NCBI GenBank assembly: GCA_913043025.1
Contig: CAJWLM010000016.1
Location: forward strand, 1 to 55,819
DNA length: 55,819 nucleotides
DNA from: an uncultured Rhodospirillaceae bacterium
GTDB taxonomy: Bacteria > Pseudomonadota > Alphaproteobacteria > UBA8366
Direction of reading: 5' to 3'
Below, one piece after another: positions 42,685 to 52,221 of the stretch. The notes under the pieces were generated by a model. That model saw only the letters and a program-made list of their open reading frames with translations, was not told the DNA's origin and searched no databases. Each line of letters opens with the position of its first letter. Position 1 is the first letter of the stretch. Both the position numbers and the translations under genes were made by a program.

Positions 42685-44262
42685 TTATACCAGTTGTAAT
42701 AAGCTTTCCACTCGATCTGCATCGTGAGCAGGTTTGTCCCACCTAATTCGATGAATCCTTGGGAAACGCATTGCGAGGCCAGACTTATGTCGACTTGAAA
42801 TGTGAACAGCATCAAATGCGACTTCAAAGACAAGTCCAACTTCAACCGCGCGAACAGGTCCAAAACGCTCTTTTTCGTTTGCCCGTACCCAACGGTCAAT
42901 CTCGACCAATTCAGTATTTGTAAAACCCGAATAAGCTTTCCCAACAGGAACCAGTTCATCAACTCCATCAACGGTATTGCGCCAACAACCGAAGGTATAA
43001 TCAGAATAAAAGGAGGATCGTTTGCCGTGGCCCCGCTGTGCGTACATAAGCACGCAATCAGCGACTAGTGGGTCTCTTTTCCATTTGAACCAAGGCCCTT
43101 TCGGTCGTCCAGGAAGGTAGGGACTATTTATTTGCTTCAGCATTAACCCTTCAATACCATTCGCCCGAGCTCGATCTCTAATGGCTGAAAGCTCTTCCCA
43201 ATTTGAAAAGTTTATTTGTGAGGAAAAGTCAATTTGGGTTGACGCTATAGCATCAACCCAATGTTTTAATTTTGTACGCCTATCGATAAGTGACTTCGAT
43301 CGCAAGTCTACGTCATGATTGAACAACATATCATATACCCGAAAATGGGCAGGATATTCTTCGAGCAGTTTTTTGCTGGGTTTTTTCCGACCAAGGCGTT
43401 TTTGCAAGTCGTTAAAGGGCGCGACAACACCTTCACGTACTACCAATAATTCGCCATCGACAACACCTCTGAACTTTGTTACGCGCACTATGTCTGGGAA
43501 GGCCTGTCCAATATCATCTCCTGTCCTCGAGTAAAGTTTACATTCCTTGCCATCACCCACAAGAATAGCTCTGATCCCGTCCCACTTCCATTCGGCAACA
43601 AAGTCTTGGTGTTTTAAATCCATAAGGGCGTCTTTTGTTATCGGATTTGCTAACATCAAAGGTCGAAATATTAATTTGTCATTAATGATTGGTGGCGGTG
43701 CTTTTGCCTCCAGCCATGCAAATAAATCTTGATAGGGAGGCTTAAGTCCGAACCACAGCTCCTCTATTTCTGAGGGCTGTTTATCGCCGTATTCGGCTAA
43801 TGCGAGCTTGACTAAGCGAGCAGATACACCAACCCTCAGATTGCCCATAATTAGTTTTAAAAATGCAAATCTTTCCGATGTATCTATTTTGTCTAGGGTG
43901 TTCCCAACCAGGTCATAAAAGGTTTTGCGGTTCGCTCTCTGCAAGTCTTTAATAACGTTTGTTAGATTGAGATGTGTCTTGTTGTTGCTAGTGTTTGGCC
44001 ATAAAAGCGATACTGTTTCTGCTAAGTCACCTACATATTCGTAAGACAGCTCGAATAACTTCTGGTCTGTTCGAGCAGAAATCAACCTTCGGATTACTGA
44101 TGTCTTTGCATTTGGTAATTCCAAGCCGCCTGTTAATATAGCGACTGCCCAACCACGGTTCGGATCTTGTTCTTTTTCAAAATAATTGATGAGTAATCGG
44201 ATGCGACCATTTCTTTGTGGAGTGCAATTCAGATTATCTAAAAGTTCTGAGAAGGCTCTCAT
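42685..44262 (-). CDS. ATP-dependent DNA ligase of the ligase-associated DNA damage response group
   Basis: A 525-residue ligase. The N-terminal helical DNA-binding domain covers residues 1-190. The nucleotidyl-transferase domain follows, with adenylated Lys226 in EWKWDGIR, VVDGELLVVREG and the VLMYAQRGHG segment; an OB-fold ends the protein. It seals nicks using ATP. It is coupled by an ATGA overlap to the exonuclease upstream. In many bacteria this pair belongs to a four-gene set with an Lhr-type helicase and the PdeM nuclease, but those two are not adjacent here. Confidence 0.93.
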   Translation of the reverse strand: MRAFSELLDNLNCTPQRNGRIRLLINYFEKEQDPNRGWAVAILTGGLELPNAKTSVIRRLISARTDQKLFELSYEYVGDLAETVSLLWPNTSNNKTHLNLTNVIKDLQRANRKTFYDLVGNTLDKIDTSERFAFLKLIMGNLRVGVSARLVKLALAEYGDKQPSEIEELWFGLKPPYQDLFAWLEAKAPPPIINDKLIFRPLMLANPITKDALMDLKHQDFVAEWKWDGIRAILVGDGKECKLYSRTGDDIGQAFPDIVRVTKFRGVVDGELLVVREGVVAPFNDLQKRLGRKKPSKKLLEEYPAHFRVYDMLFNHDVDLRSKSLIDRRTKLKHWVDAIASTQIDFSSQINFSNWEELSAIRDRARANGIEGLMLKQINSPYLPGRPKGPWFKWKRDPLVADCVLMYAQRGHGKRSSFYSDYTFGCWRNTVDGVDELVPVGKAYSGFTNTELVEIDRWVRANEKERFGPVRAVEVGLVFEVAFDAVHISSRHKSGLAMRFPRIHRIRWDKPAHDADRVESLLQLV

Positions 44263-45266
44263 TCGTTCTGCTCTTCGTAGCCTATCATGGATAGTGCCCT
44301 TGCTCTAATTCCTTTCGTTTCAGCGTAGTGAATTAGTGCTTCCTCACGCCCGTGCGTTACCCAAATATCCGGTGCTTCAACTTCTACTACGGTTTGTGTC
44401 AACTCATCCCAGTCTGCATGGTCAGAAATTATAAGTGGAAGTTCAACACCGCGTTGCCGAGTTCTCTGTCTAATTTGCATCCAGCCGGATGCAAAGCAAA
44501 TTATGGGATTAGTAAATCTTCGAGACCAACGATCCCTAGTGGCGCTTGGTGGTGCAATAACAATCTGCCCTATAAGGTCTTTTTTGTTTGCGTGCGAAAC
44601 ACTTTTCAATTCACCAAGCGGAACTCCGAGTTTCTTATACAAATCACAAACTTTGTTTATTGCGCCGTGCAAAAATATTGGGCTTTGATACCCTGCTTTT
44701 CTTAACAGAGCGATCACACGTTGTGCTTTGCCAAGTGCGTAGGCCCCTATCAAATGAGTACGATCAGGATTACGTTCTAAAGAGGCAAGTAATTTTTTAA
44801 TCTCAGTGTGATCGTCAGGGTGGCGGAATACCGGAAGGGCAAATGTCGCCTCAGTAATAAAAGCGTCACACTGAATAACCTTAAATTGGTCGCATGTTGG
44901 GTCTTGCCGGCGTTTGTAGTCGCCAGATACGACAACCCTAGAACCTTTGTAGGTAAGAACTACCTGGGCGCTCCCGATAACATGTCCGGCCGGCTCTAGG
45001 GAAATATCCACTCCATTAAACTTAAAATTTCTTCCGTATTTGAGTGGTTCTGTATTTTTCCATGTATTTATACCCATGCGCATTTTTGCTATTTCAATGG
45101 TCTCAGGCGTTGCGATCACCGCTTCATGGCCCGGACGGGCGTGATCGGCATGGCCGTGAGTAACGATTGCTTTCGGCACTGTTCTGATAGGGTCTAAATA
45201 AAAATCACCGGGCACACAGAATAATCCATGTGGTGTGACCTTAAGCCATGTCTCAGGTTTTGGCAT
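44259..45266 (-). CDS. Ligase-associated DNA exonuclease (metallo-beta-lactamase / beta-CASP fold)
   Basis: A 335-residue nuclease of the beta-CASP group. The metal motif THGHADHARPG carries H-x-H-x-D-H near residues 36-46. VVVSGDYKR supplies a later metal Asp, and the beta-CASP part contains LIGAYALGKAQRVIALL. It trims DNA ends before ligation by its partner. It is the upstream gene of a two-gene unit, its last bases overlapping the ligase start. The 298-base gap upstream has no visible gene and should hold the promoter. Confidence 0.93.
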   Translation of the reverse strand: MPKPETWLKVTPHGLFCVPGDFYLDPIRTVPKAIVTHGHADHARPGHEAVIATPETIEIAKMRMGINTWKNTEPLKYGRNFKFNGVDISLEPAGHVIGSAQVVLTYKGSRVVVSGDYKRRQDPTCDQFKVIQCDAFITEATFALPVFRHPDDHTEIKKLLASLERNPDRTHLIGAYALGKAQRVIALLRKAGYQSPIFLHGAINKVCDLYKKLGVPLGELKSVSHANKKDLIGQIVIAPPSATRDRWSRRFTNPIICFASGWMQIRQRTRQRGVELPLIISDHADWDELTQTVVEVEAPDIWVTHGREEALIHYAETKGIRARALSMIGYEEQNE

Positions 45267-45564
45267 AATCCAACACTTAAAAGGTAATGATATTCAGTCG
45301 GTTTGAAAATTCTGTTTATAGATTGTGATTTATGGTTTTCCTAGTAATAGGCAAGCAGTGCTGGCGCAGAGCCTATATGGATTGTTGATCTCCCACATTA
45401 CACCTGGTTAGGCCCTCCAAGATTTTTATACAAACTTCAAATTGTGCGAATGTCAGAAGACTGGTTAGATTTCATTCAAACACCTCGCAAAAAAATACTC
45501 ATGATTAGTAAATTATCCTATGGTCTTTTGGCTGGATGCAGTTTGGGCAGCTGGAGGAACACGT

Positions 45565-46518
45565 GTGCTAAATATCGTACGAATATGTGGCATCTTTATT
45601 GTTTTATTTATTGGAGGCTGCGTCTCGAACAGCTCCTTAGAAAACTCTGCTGCAAGGATACCCATGATAGATGCGCACAGTCAGGCCAGCAAATACGTTG
45701 ATCTGGATGACATTATTCCCCTGATGAACAAGGCTGGCGTTTCCCGTACATTGTTGTCCGCACGTCGCGGTTTAAGTTGGCGCAAAATTAGCAGTCTTGC
45801 ATTGGCCAATCCTGAACGGATCACAGCATCCATAAGAACAAAAGGTGGCATTTATCGCGATAATTCGCCGAGATATTATCGGCGTCTTAACAAGCAACTT
45901 CAGGATCCAACCTTTGGTGCTATGGCCGAAATTATGATTTACCATGCGGAAAAACGAAAGGGTGACGCACCTGAAATTGACGTGAATTTTGCCGAACCTC
46001 AGCCTGCTGCTGCAATCTCTGCTGCTCGGTCCAAAGGATGGCCCATTATTCTACATATTGAATTTGCGACGTTGCCTGGAGATGAAAAACGCAGGGCGGA
46101 ATTCATGGGCATGTTTGAGGAATTTCTTCGGTTGCAAAATGGATATCCTGTTGCACTGACGCATCTTGGTCAGCTACGAGCAAAGGAGGCTGGGAGACTG
46201 CTTGAAAATCATCAGAATTTACATCTGATCACATCTCGTTCAAATTGGTACGCAATTAATCAAGCGGGACAACCATGGACCGAAGTGGTCGCGGTTGGCG
46301 GATTAGTCCCAGCTTGGCGTGACTTAGTACTCAAGTATAGTGGCAGGTTCATTCTAGGTTTTGATAATGTTTGGCGAGAGGATTGGGGTTGGTTCTATAT
46401 AAATCAGGCTCATATCTGGCAAAAAGTTTTACAAAGCCTGCCTCCTGCCGTAGCTCACGCGGTTGCGCACCGGAATGCTGAGCGCCTATGGGGATTGCCG
46501 ACAGCTAATGTACCTTGA
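45565..46518 (+). CDS. Amidohydrolase-fold lipoprotein, degenerate metal site
   Basis: A 317-residue exported protein. The signal sequence MLNIVRICGIFIVLFIGGC leads to a lipobox with Cys19. The rest resembles amidohydrolase family 2 (TIM barrel): MIDAHSQ at the first strand, ILHIEFATLP, ALTHLGQL, and FILGFDNVWRED with the late Asp. The usual H-x-H of strand 1 is H-S-Q, so a metal ligand is missing. GTG 45565 is chosen, with GGAGG seven bases upstream; a start at 45520 would put residues before the signal. It may hydrolyse an unknown ester or have lost activity. Confidence 0.75.
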   Translation: MLNIVRICGIFIVLFIGGCVSNSSLENSAARIPMIDAHSQASKYVDLDDIIPLMNKAGVSRTLLSARRGLSWRKISSLALANPERITASIRTKGGIYRDNSPRYYRRLNKQLQDPTFGAMAEIMIYHAEKRKGDAPEIDVNFAEPQPAAAISAARSKGWPIILHIEFATLPGDEKRRAEFMGMFEEFLRLQNGYPVALTHLGQLRAKEAGRLLENHQNLHLITSRSNWYAINQAGQPWTEVVAVGGLVPAWRDLVLKYSGRFILGFDNVWREDWGWFYINQAHIWQKVLQSLPPAVAHAVAHRNAERLWGLPTANVP

Positions 46519-46564
46519 CGGACGTTTCTAGGCATATGATGGTTAGGTTGCAAAAATCAAACGC

Positions 46565-46577
46565 TTGAACCGTTCAA
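46565..46577. promoter_or_regulatory. Possible operator: 13-base near-palindrome
   Basis: TTGAAC-C-GTTCAA has two perfect 6-base arms around one central base. It lies about 90 bases upstream of the AtuA start, in the only regulatory gap before that operon. Chance cannot be excluded, and no regulator gene is adjacent. Confidence 0.35.
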
Positions 46578-46663
46578 TCGGGCAATGAGCTTATAGTGTA
46601 AATTGAGAAATTTATTTTGCTACACAAACGGGGCTGCTGATTGGTTGTAAGGAGAATTAAGCA

Positions 46664-47995
46664 ATGACTGAAAGCATTAAAATTGGAGGCGGAGCAGGGT
46701 TCCTTGACGATAGGTTGGAGCCTGCGTTGGATATTCTTGAAAATTCTAATGTTGATTTTCTCATGCTGGAGCACCTTGCCGAGCGTACGCTCGCGCTTCT
46801 TCAGGAAGCTAAGCGTTCAGGTAAGCCCGGACACGTAGCTAATTTACGGCATCGAATGGAAACACTTCTGCCGACTGCTGTAGAAAAAAAAGTCCGCATA
46901 GTTACAAATCTTGGTGGGGCTGATCCGATTGGTGCTGCGAAGTTAGTTTGCGACGTTGCCAAAGAGCATGGTTTAAACAACCTGAAGGTTGCTGCGATTA
47001 CGGGTGATGATATTACTGAGATGGTAAGAGAACTCGATCCTGTTTTGGCAGAAACCGGACGAAAGCTTTCAGACCTTGGCACACCGTTGATTTGTGCCAA
47101 CGCGTATATAGGAGCATTCGAAATGAAAGATGCCCTTGACCAGGGTGCCGATGTTGTCCTTGCGGGCAGAGTTGCTGATCCAGCATTAGCCGTTGCCCCC
47201 TTAGCTCACCATTTTGGCTGGGGTCCGGAAGACTATGATAAATTAGCCTTAGGTACCATGACCGGTCATATGCTTGAGTGCGCAGGGCACGCGACAGGAG
47301 GAAATTATGCAGACGGCGGGAAACGAGTAGTCCCCGACCTTGATCGCCTCGGGTTTCCGATAGCAGAAGTTAGCGATGAGGGTGTCATAATCACGAAGAC
47401 ACACGGGTCTGGAGGGCTTGTTGATCGGCATGTGGTTCGACAGCAACTCCTTTATGAGCTTGGCGATCCCGGTGACTATCGCACGCCAGACGTTGTTATG
47501 GATATTAACGAAGTTAAGGCAGAAGAGTTAGGAAAGGATCGTGTTCGGCTATCGGGCGTCCGAGGACGGAAACGTCCAGATCAACTTAAAGTGCTATGCG
47601 GCGTTGACAATGGCTGGCTCGGAGTTGCAGAAATTTCTTACGGTGGATGGAATGCTGCTGGTCGCGCTAAACTCGCAGGCGAAGTTGTTACTAAACGTCT
47701 GCGGCGCGATAAGACAGTATCGAATTTGCCATTGCGAGTAGACATCATTGGGGTAAATAGTGTCTTCTCGTTTGGAGAGCCTAACGAAGAAATGCTTGAT
47801 GCCCGGCTTAGGTTTTGTGTGCGGGCGCCTGATAAGGAGAGTGCTCAGGCAGCTTTGGCAGAGGCTGAAACATTAGCAACTAATGGCCCTGCTGGTGGCG
47901 GCGGGAAAACGCAATCGCTACGAAGAACTATTCGTACTTATGCTACCTATCTGCCACGGGAACAAATCCAACCTAATTGGCAGATGGTGCAATAA
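46664..47995 (+). CDS. AtuA-type acyclic terpene utilisation family protein (DUF1446)
   Basis: A 443-residue protein of the DUF1446 / AtuA family, first linked to acyclic terpene catabolism but widespread with organic-acid genes. Typical segments are IGGGAGFLDDRLEPAL, NLGGADPIGAA, GADVVLAGRVADPAL and the HATGGNYADGGKRVVPDL core. AAGGAG precedes the ATG. Its TAA shares one base with the ATG of the next gene, which encodes the C-terminal AtuA domain, so the two are likely subunits of one complex. No catalytic reaction is firmly known for the family. Confidence 0.88.
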   Translation: MTESIKIGGGAGFLDDRLEPALDILENSNVDFLMLEHLAERTLALLQEAKRSGKPGHVANLRHRMETLLPTAVEKKVRIVTNLGGADPIGAAKLVCDVAKEHGLNNLKVAAITGDDITEMVRELDPVLAETGRKLSDLGTPLICANAYIGAFEMKDALDQGADVVLAGRVADPALAVAPLAHHFGWGPEDYDKLALGTMTGHMLECAGHATGGNYADGGKRVVPDLDRLGFPIAEVSDEGVIITKTHGSGGLVDRHVVRQQLLYELGDPGDYRTPDVVMDINEVKAEELGKDRVRLSGVRGRKRPDQLKVLCGVDNGWLGVAEISYGGWNAAGRAKLAGEVVTKRLRRDKTVSNLPLRVDIIGVNSVFSFGEPNEEMLDARLRFCVRAPDKESAQAALAEAETLATNGPAGGGGKTQSLRRTIRTYATYLPREQIQPNWQMVQ

Positions 47996-48339
47996 TGGCA
48001 AGATTACGGCTCCACAAAATAGCGCACGGGCGTGCTGGTGATAAAGGCAATCGATCCAATATCGGGCTCATCCCTTATCGCGATGAGGATTATGATTTAT
48101 TGTCTGAACAAGTGACAGAAAAGGCAGTCAAAGATTATTTTGGTCATATCGTTAAGGGAAATGTAAAGCGGTTTGACCTTCCAACGCTAAAGGCCTTTAA
48201 CTTTATTCTAGAGGAAGCACTCGAGGGTGGCGTTAATGATGCCCTCGCGGTGGACACGCACGGTAAATCGAGAGCTTCAATATTACTGTGCATGGAAATT
48301 GAGGTTCCTGACGACCATTGGGTGTTTGCTGCATGTTGA
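47995..48339 (+). CDS. AtuA C-terminal ferredoxin-like domain protein
   Basis: A 114-residue protein starting MARLRLHKIAHGRAGDKGNRSNIGLIPY, the typical start of the AtuA-like C-terminal domain, with NFILEEALEGGVNDALAVDTHGK near its end. In many relatives this domain is fused to DUF1446; here it is a separate gene overlapping by one base (TAATG). ATG 47995 is preferred over TTG 47977. It probably works together with the upstream protein. Confidence 0.88.
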   Translation: MARLRLHKIAHGRAGDKGNRSNIGLIPYRDEDYDLLSEQVTEKAVKDYFGHIVKGNVKRFDLPTLKAFNFILEEALEGGVNDALAVDTHGKSRASILLCMEIEVPDDHWVFAAC

Positions 48340-48470
48340 AATAGACTGACCTCCATAACCATTAGTATAAATGAAATCAGCCCGACACGATAAATGGATT
48401 GATTGGGCGGATAAAAAAAATCTTCTGAAAAATGTACGCAAATCAATGTCGAATAATGGATTTTGAACCT

Positions 48471-48920
48471 ATGGACATAATGCTCAGGCCTTCTGCCTCC
48501 AATGATGCACCAGCTCTGGAGAAACTCTTTCTTCAACTGGGCTATGAAATAAATAGGACAGAAATTCAAAAAAAAACTTCCATGCTGGCAGGAATGCCCG
48601 GAACCCGCATGATAGTAGCTGAGATGGACACCAAAGTTGTTGGTTTTATCAGCCTACAAATTCTCCACTGGCCTCACGTTATCAATCCTGTTTCTCGAAT
48701 TACTACGTTAGTTATTGATGAGCAATGGCGCGGTAAGGGAGTGGGAAGTAAAATGATCAGCCACGTCGAAAAGCTGGCAATTTCTGATGGATGTTCTTTA
48801 ATGGAGGTCACTAGCGCGGCCCACCGCGCTGAGGGGGGAACACATACTTTTTATCACCAGCTCGGCTATAGAAACGCGGTGAATGAAACGACCTACTTCC
48901 GAAAAAATTTGGTAAAGTAA
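48471..48920 (+). CDS. GNAT-family N-acetyltransferase
   Basis: About 149 residues with the Gcn5-related fold. The acetyl-CoA loop is TTLVIDEQWRGKGVGSKMISHVE, then the C-terminal HTFYHQLGYRNAVNETTYFRKNL. The substrate is unknown. The start is unclear: in-frame ATGs at 48432, 48456, 48471 and 48480 are all possible, with none backed by a strong ribosome site; I use 48471 because the fold begins soon after. It is separate from the AtuA unit. Confidence 0.8.
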   Translation: MDIMLRPSASNDAPALEKLFLQLGYEINRTEIQKKTSMLAGMPGTRMIVAEMDTKVVGFISLQILHWPHVINPVSRITTLVIDEQWRGKGVGSKMISHVEKLAISDGCSLMEVTSAAHRAEGGTHTFYHQLGYRNAVNETTYFRKNLVK

Positions 48921-48923
48921 GGT

Positions 48924-49643
48924 TTACTCAACCGTCAGGATATCCAACACTGGGGCTACGCCTTCAATAAGCTCTACCAATGCGAAAGTGTGGCCTTTGC
49001 CTAAATTATCAGTAGGCGAGCCAGAGTAAGCCGCTATATTTGTGTCCGTAACTATTTCCATTGCAGCATGGTGATGCCCAAGGGCGACGTAGTCGCATGG
49101 GCTCTCTTCAACTTCTTGCAATGTGATAGGAGATGATCGTTCGCTGTTTTTTTCATTTCCAACAAATAATCCATGCCCCATGCCAAGATACCAATCACAA
49201 CCCTTTGGGCGAGCTGGACAACAGCTGAGCGGGCGATATTCGGGAGTATGAGATACCATTGCTTTTCCCCAAATTGCAACGCCATGGTCTTCGGCCCAAA
49301 CTATTTCCCCATTCGGGTTAGCTAACATTACAACGTTTTCAATAGCATTAAAGTCATGCCGTTCAAAAACACCATTTGGTTGCATACAGTCGTGATTGCC
49401 CGGTATGACAAATACTTTGAATGGCAGACTTTTAAGTGCACGCATCGCCCAAAGCACAATGGTATCATTAGCTCGATTACTATCGAAGAGATCCCCTGCA
49501 ATTAAGAGAATGTGTGGATCGGATCTCTTCATATTTTGAAGAGTTTTTTCAAATAAGACACTTGGACTTTGATTGTTTGGTGAATACGCATCTCCATCTA
49601 AATGCAAATCGGAGCAATGCGCTATTCTGAGTGGGTGCGGCAT
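48924..49643 (-). CDS. Calcineurin-like metallophosphoesterase
   Basis: A 239-residue two-metal phosphoesterase. Motifs in order are CSDLHLDGD, AGDLFDSNR, PGNHDCM and ALGHHH. The layout (SbcD/Icc-like) suggests a nuclease or a cyclic-nucleotide phosphodiesterase. It is not the PdeM nuclease of the ligase set. It is convergent with the GNAT gene, three bases apart. Confidence 0.88.
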   Translation of the reverse strand: MPHPLRIAHCSDLHLDGDAYSPNNQSPSVLFEKTLQNMKRSDPHILLIAGDLFDSNRANDTIVLWAMRALKSLPFKVFVIPGNHDCMQPNGVFERHDFNAIENVVMLANPNGEIVWAEDHGVAIWGKAMVSHTPEYRPLSCCPARPKGCDWYLGMGHGLFVGNEKNSERSSPITLQEVEESPCDYVALGHHHAAMEIVTDTNIAAYSGSPTDNLGKGHTFALVELIEGVAPVLDILTVE

Positions 49644-49751
49644 GAAGCTGACCTGCTAATTCGACTTTAGTGTATGTTGTAGCAAAATCAATAATTCAAC
49701 CATAAACACTGTTGCGTAATTACTTCTGTAGGGAAAATACCTGCTTTGGTA

Positions 49752-50231
49752 TCAATAACCCCCGTACGTGCCCGAGTTGTAGCTGGTGATTGCTTTTTGC
49801 AATTTTGTCAAATCGGGACAACCTCTTGGGCATAACTCTTGTAATTTTTTCCAATTCTTCTGGGCTTCGGCTGGTTTCTTTAAAGTTAAAAATAATTCTC
49901 CTTGATAATCCAGCGCCCCTTTATGATTAGGGTCGATCTGAAGGGCTTTATTGTATGCGTCCATTGATTTATCGAATTTCTCCATTTTTCTGTAGGCAAA
50001 CCCAAGATTATTATGGATGTCGGCGTTCTTAGCATCAGCTTCAAGTGCTTCTTTCAAAAAATAAATGGCACGATAGTATTTTTCTTTTTTAATTAATTTT
50101 TTCGCAGCAGCTAACTCCTGCGCTGCTTTCCCCTTCAATTGTTCCTCACTGAGAGGATCATCGGCGGCACGGACTTGGTTAGGTTGAGGAATGATCAAAA
50201 ACGCTAGAAACAGCAACCGTACGAATACCAT
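49752..50231 (-). CDS. Exported TPR-repeat protein
   Basis: A 159-residue protein with a signal peptide of about 22 residues (ends QVRA). TPR repeats cover residues 35-125 (ADIHNNLGFAYRKMEKFDKSMDAYNKALQIDPNHKGALDYQGELF). Two Cys lie near the end (CPRGCPDL). Probably a periplasmic adaptor for protein contacts. Monocistronic. Confidence 0.85.
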   Translation of the reverse strand: MVFVRLLFLAFLIIPQPNQVRAADDPLSEEQLKGKAAQELAAAKKLIKKEKYYRAIYFLKEALEADAKNADIHNNLGFAYRKMEKFDKSMDAYNKALQIDPNHKGALDYQGELFLTLKKPAEAQKNWKKLQELCPRGCPDLTKLQKAITSYNSGTYGGY

Positions 50232-50648
50232 CTAAATTTCTCCTGATATGAGTTGAGGTTAAACCCTTCACGACCCATATATATAGTTATGTTACATACA
50301 AAAACCAATTTTGTGGCGGCATAGGTACGAAAAACCGTGAGAGTTTATTGCCAGGAGTATGACAATCAATGTTATCACGGGGCTGCTGCGCGCTTCTCCT
50401 GGAGGCTTCGTTGAGTTGGTTTAGGGTTCGTAAATGTCAATTTAGAGTGTTAGAGTTTAGATTTGCCATGTTTTTATGTTTAAAAAAGTTAATAAAAAAC
50501 AGTTGTTTATTCATTATTTTGCCATTCAAAATTATACGGGCTTGCACCTACGGTTTCTCTCACTATATTGCAGAAAAAGTCGACGGAAAGGTCGTCTAAT
50601 GTCGTTTCTTCATCACGGATTGTTTTCCGTTTTTTGGCAAGGTTGGAA
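50232..50648. other. Intergenic stretch before the nuo operon
   Basis: About 417 bases with no credible gene; open frames here have no protein-like character. It should carry the promoter of the nuo operon and that of the divergent TPR gene. No clear regulator site was recognised. Confidence 0.6.
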
Positions 50649-51014
50649 ATGACGGATTTATTGAAAGAATACGTGCCGATTGTAATATTTCTAGCAATCG
50701 CTACAGGTATGGCTGCAGCAATGCTGCTTGCGAGTTACATTGTGGCTAGGCAGAAGCCTGACTCTGAAAAACTTTCAGCCTACGAATGTGGCTTTGAGGC
50801 ATTTGATGACGCGCGCAGTCAGTTCGATGTGCGATTTTATTTGGTCGCAATACTGTTCATAATATTTGATTTGGAAGTCGCTTTTCTGTTCCCCTGGGCA
50901 GTCGCCCTCGGCGACATCGGTGTGTTTGGATTTTGGTCAATGATTTTATTTTTAGGCATTTTGACCGTTGGTTTCATCTACGAATGGCGTAAGGGAGCGT
51001 TAGAATGGGAGTAG
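50649..51014 (+). CDS. nuoA: NADH-quinone oxidoreductase subunit A
   Basis: A 121-residue membrane subunit of complex I with three membrane helices. Family marks are [39 protein letters not shown], including the Asp/Glu of TMH2-3, and [10 protein letters not shown] at the end. ATG 50649 is chosen; an earlier in-frame start gives an unconserved head. First gene of the nuo operon; its stop overlaps nuoB by ten bases. Confidence 0.96.
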   Translation: MTDLLKEYVPIVIFLAIATGMAAAMLLASYIVARQKPDSEKLSAYECGFEAFDDARSQFDVRFYLVAILFIIFDLEVAFLFPWAVALGDIGVFGFWSMILFLGILTVGFIYEWRKGALEWE

Positions 51015-51544
51015 GGCTCAGCAACAGTCTGCCACCGTCAAACGACGGCTTTAACGGAGTTTTGACCGCCGTCACGGAAGAATTGACGGATAAGGGTTTC
51101 GTTGTTGCCAACTTCGATAAGTTGGTCAACTGGGCTCGTACGGGATCACTGTGGCCAATGACGTTTGGTCTTGCTTGTTGTGCGGTTGAAATGATGCATG
51201 CCTACATGCCGCGTTACGACCTCGACAGGTTTGGTGTGGTTCCACGGGGCTCTCCACGCCAATCCGACGTTATGATTGTGGCGGGCACACTCACAAATAA
51301 AATGGCTCCGGCTTTGCGCAAAGTTTATGACCAAATGGCCGAACCTCGCTGGGTTATCTCGATGGGAAGCTGCGCAAATGGGGGAGGGTATTATCATTAC
51401 TCCTACTCAGTCGTGCGTGGGTGCGATCGTATCGTGCCAGTTGATATTTACGTGCCAGGGTGTCCACCTACCGCCGAAGCATTAGTTTACGGTATTTTGC
51501 AGTTACAAAAAAAAATACGTCGGACTGGAACGATCGCTCGCTGA
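51005..51544 (+). CDS. nuoB: NADH-quinone oxidoreductase subunit B
   Basis: A 179-residue subunit that binds the terminal 4Fe-4S cluster N2, next to the quinone site. Ligands are the tandem Cys58-Cys59 ([11 protein letters not shown]), Cys123 (MGSCANGGG) and Cys153 (YVPGCPPT). Length is typical. Overlaps nuoA. Confidence 0.97.
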   Translation: MGVGLSNSLPPSNDGFNGVLTAVTEELTDKGFVVANFDKLVNWARTGSLWPMTFGLACCAVEMMHAYMPRYDLDRFGVVPRGSPRQSDVMIVAGTLTNKMAPALRKVYDQMAEPRWVISMGSCANGGGYYHYSYSVVRGCDRIVPVDIYVPGCPPTAEALVYGILQLQKKIRRTGTIAR

Positions 51545-51587
51545 GCGTGCTGGACTAAGTAACAAATAGTGATAGTTGTTTCGTATT

Positions 51588-52220
51588 ATGGATGAAAAGA
51601 GCCAAACGTTATTAGAGCTTCAAGAGCACTTGATGCATCTTTGCCCCGCGGACATCAAAACCCGAGGTGTTGCAAATGGAGAGCTAACGATTAGCGTGGA
51701 ACCTTCTCAATTGATACAGGTTTTGCGAGTTTTGAAAGCAGATACTTCGTGTTTATTCCAAATTCTTGTGGATGTATGTGGTGTTGATTTTCCTCTCCGT
51801 AAGCCGCGGTTTGATGTTGTTTATAATCTGCTGTCGCTAAAACATAACTTTAGAATAAAAGTCAAAGTTGCTGTAGATGAGGAAGATTGGGTGCCAACGA
51901 TTTCTGGTATGTTCCCTGCCGCGGGCTGGTATGAACGTGAAGTTTGGGATTTATACGGAATATTTTTTAAAGACCATCCAGATTTGCGTCGAATACTTAC
52001 TGATTATGGATTTGACGGACATCCTCTTCGAAAGGACTTTCCGTTAACGGGGCACGTAGAAGTCCGCTACGATGATGAAGAGCGTAGGGTAGTTTACGAG
52101 CCAGTAAAACTTACACAGGATTTTCGAAATTTTGACTTCTTGAGCCCATGGGAGGGTATGACCCCAGATTTAACGGGAGACGAAAAATCTGACGCCAAGG
52201 ATCCCGAGGGAACATCATAA
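51588..52220 (+). CDS. nuoC: NADH-quinone oxidoreductase subunit C
   Basis: A 210-residue hydrophilic subunit (30-kDa family). The signature [27 protein letters not shown] lies near residues 115-142, followed by [11 protein letters not shown]. It is separate from nuoD, as is usual in Alphaproteobacteria. ATG 51588 is chosen over an in-frame TTG at 51576. Confidence 0.96.
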   Translation: MDEKSQTLLELQEHLMHLCPADIKTRGVANGELTISVEPSQLIQVLRVLKADTSCLFQILVDVCGVDFPLRKPRFDVVYNLLSLKHNFRIKVKVAVDEEDWVPTISGMFPAAGWYEREVWDLYGIFFKDHPDLRRILTDYGFDGHPLRKDFPLTGHVEVRYDDEERRVVYEPVKLTQDFRNFDFLSPWEGMTPDLTGDEKSDAKDPEGTS

Positions 52221-52221
52221 A

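Noticed and set aside
47977-48339. Frameshift splitting one AtuA gene
   Set aside because: Both parts have intact ends, the second starts with the usual domain start, and the TAATG overlap is a normal coupling arrangement.
48924-49643. PdeM nuclease of the DNA ligase set
   Set aside because: The start and motif context (CSDLHLDGD, GHHH) match a general SbcD/Icc-like phosphoesterase, and the gene is not adjacent to the ligase pair.
50369-50599. Open frame in the spacer before nuoA
   Set aside because: Composition is not protein-like, there is no good ribosome site, and it overlaps the expected nuo promoter region.
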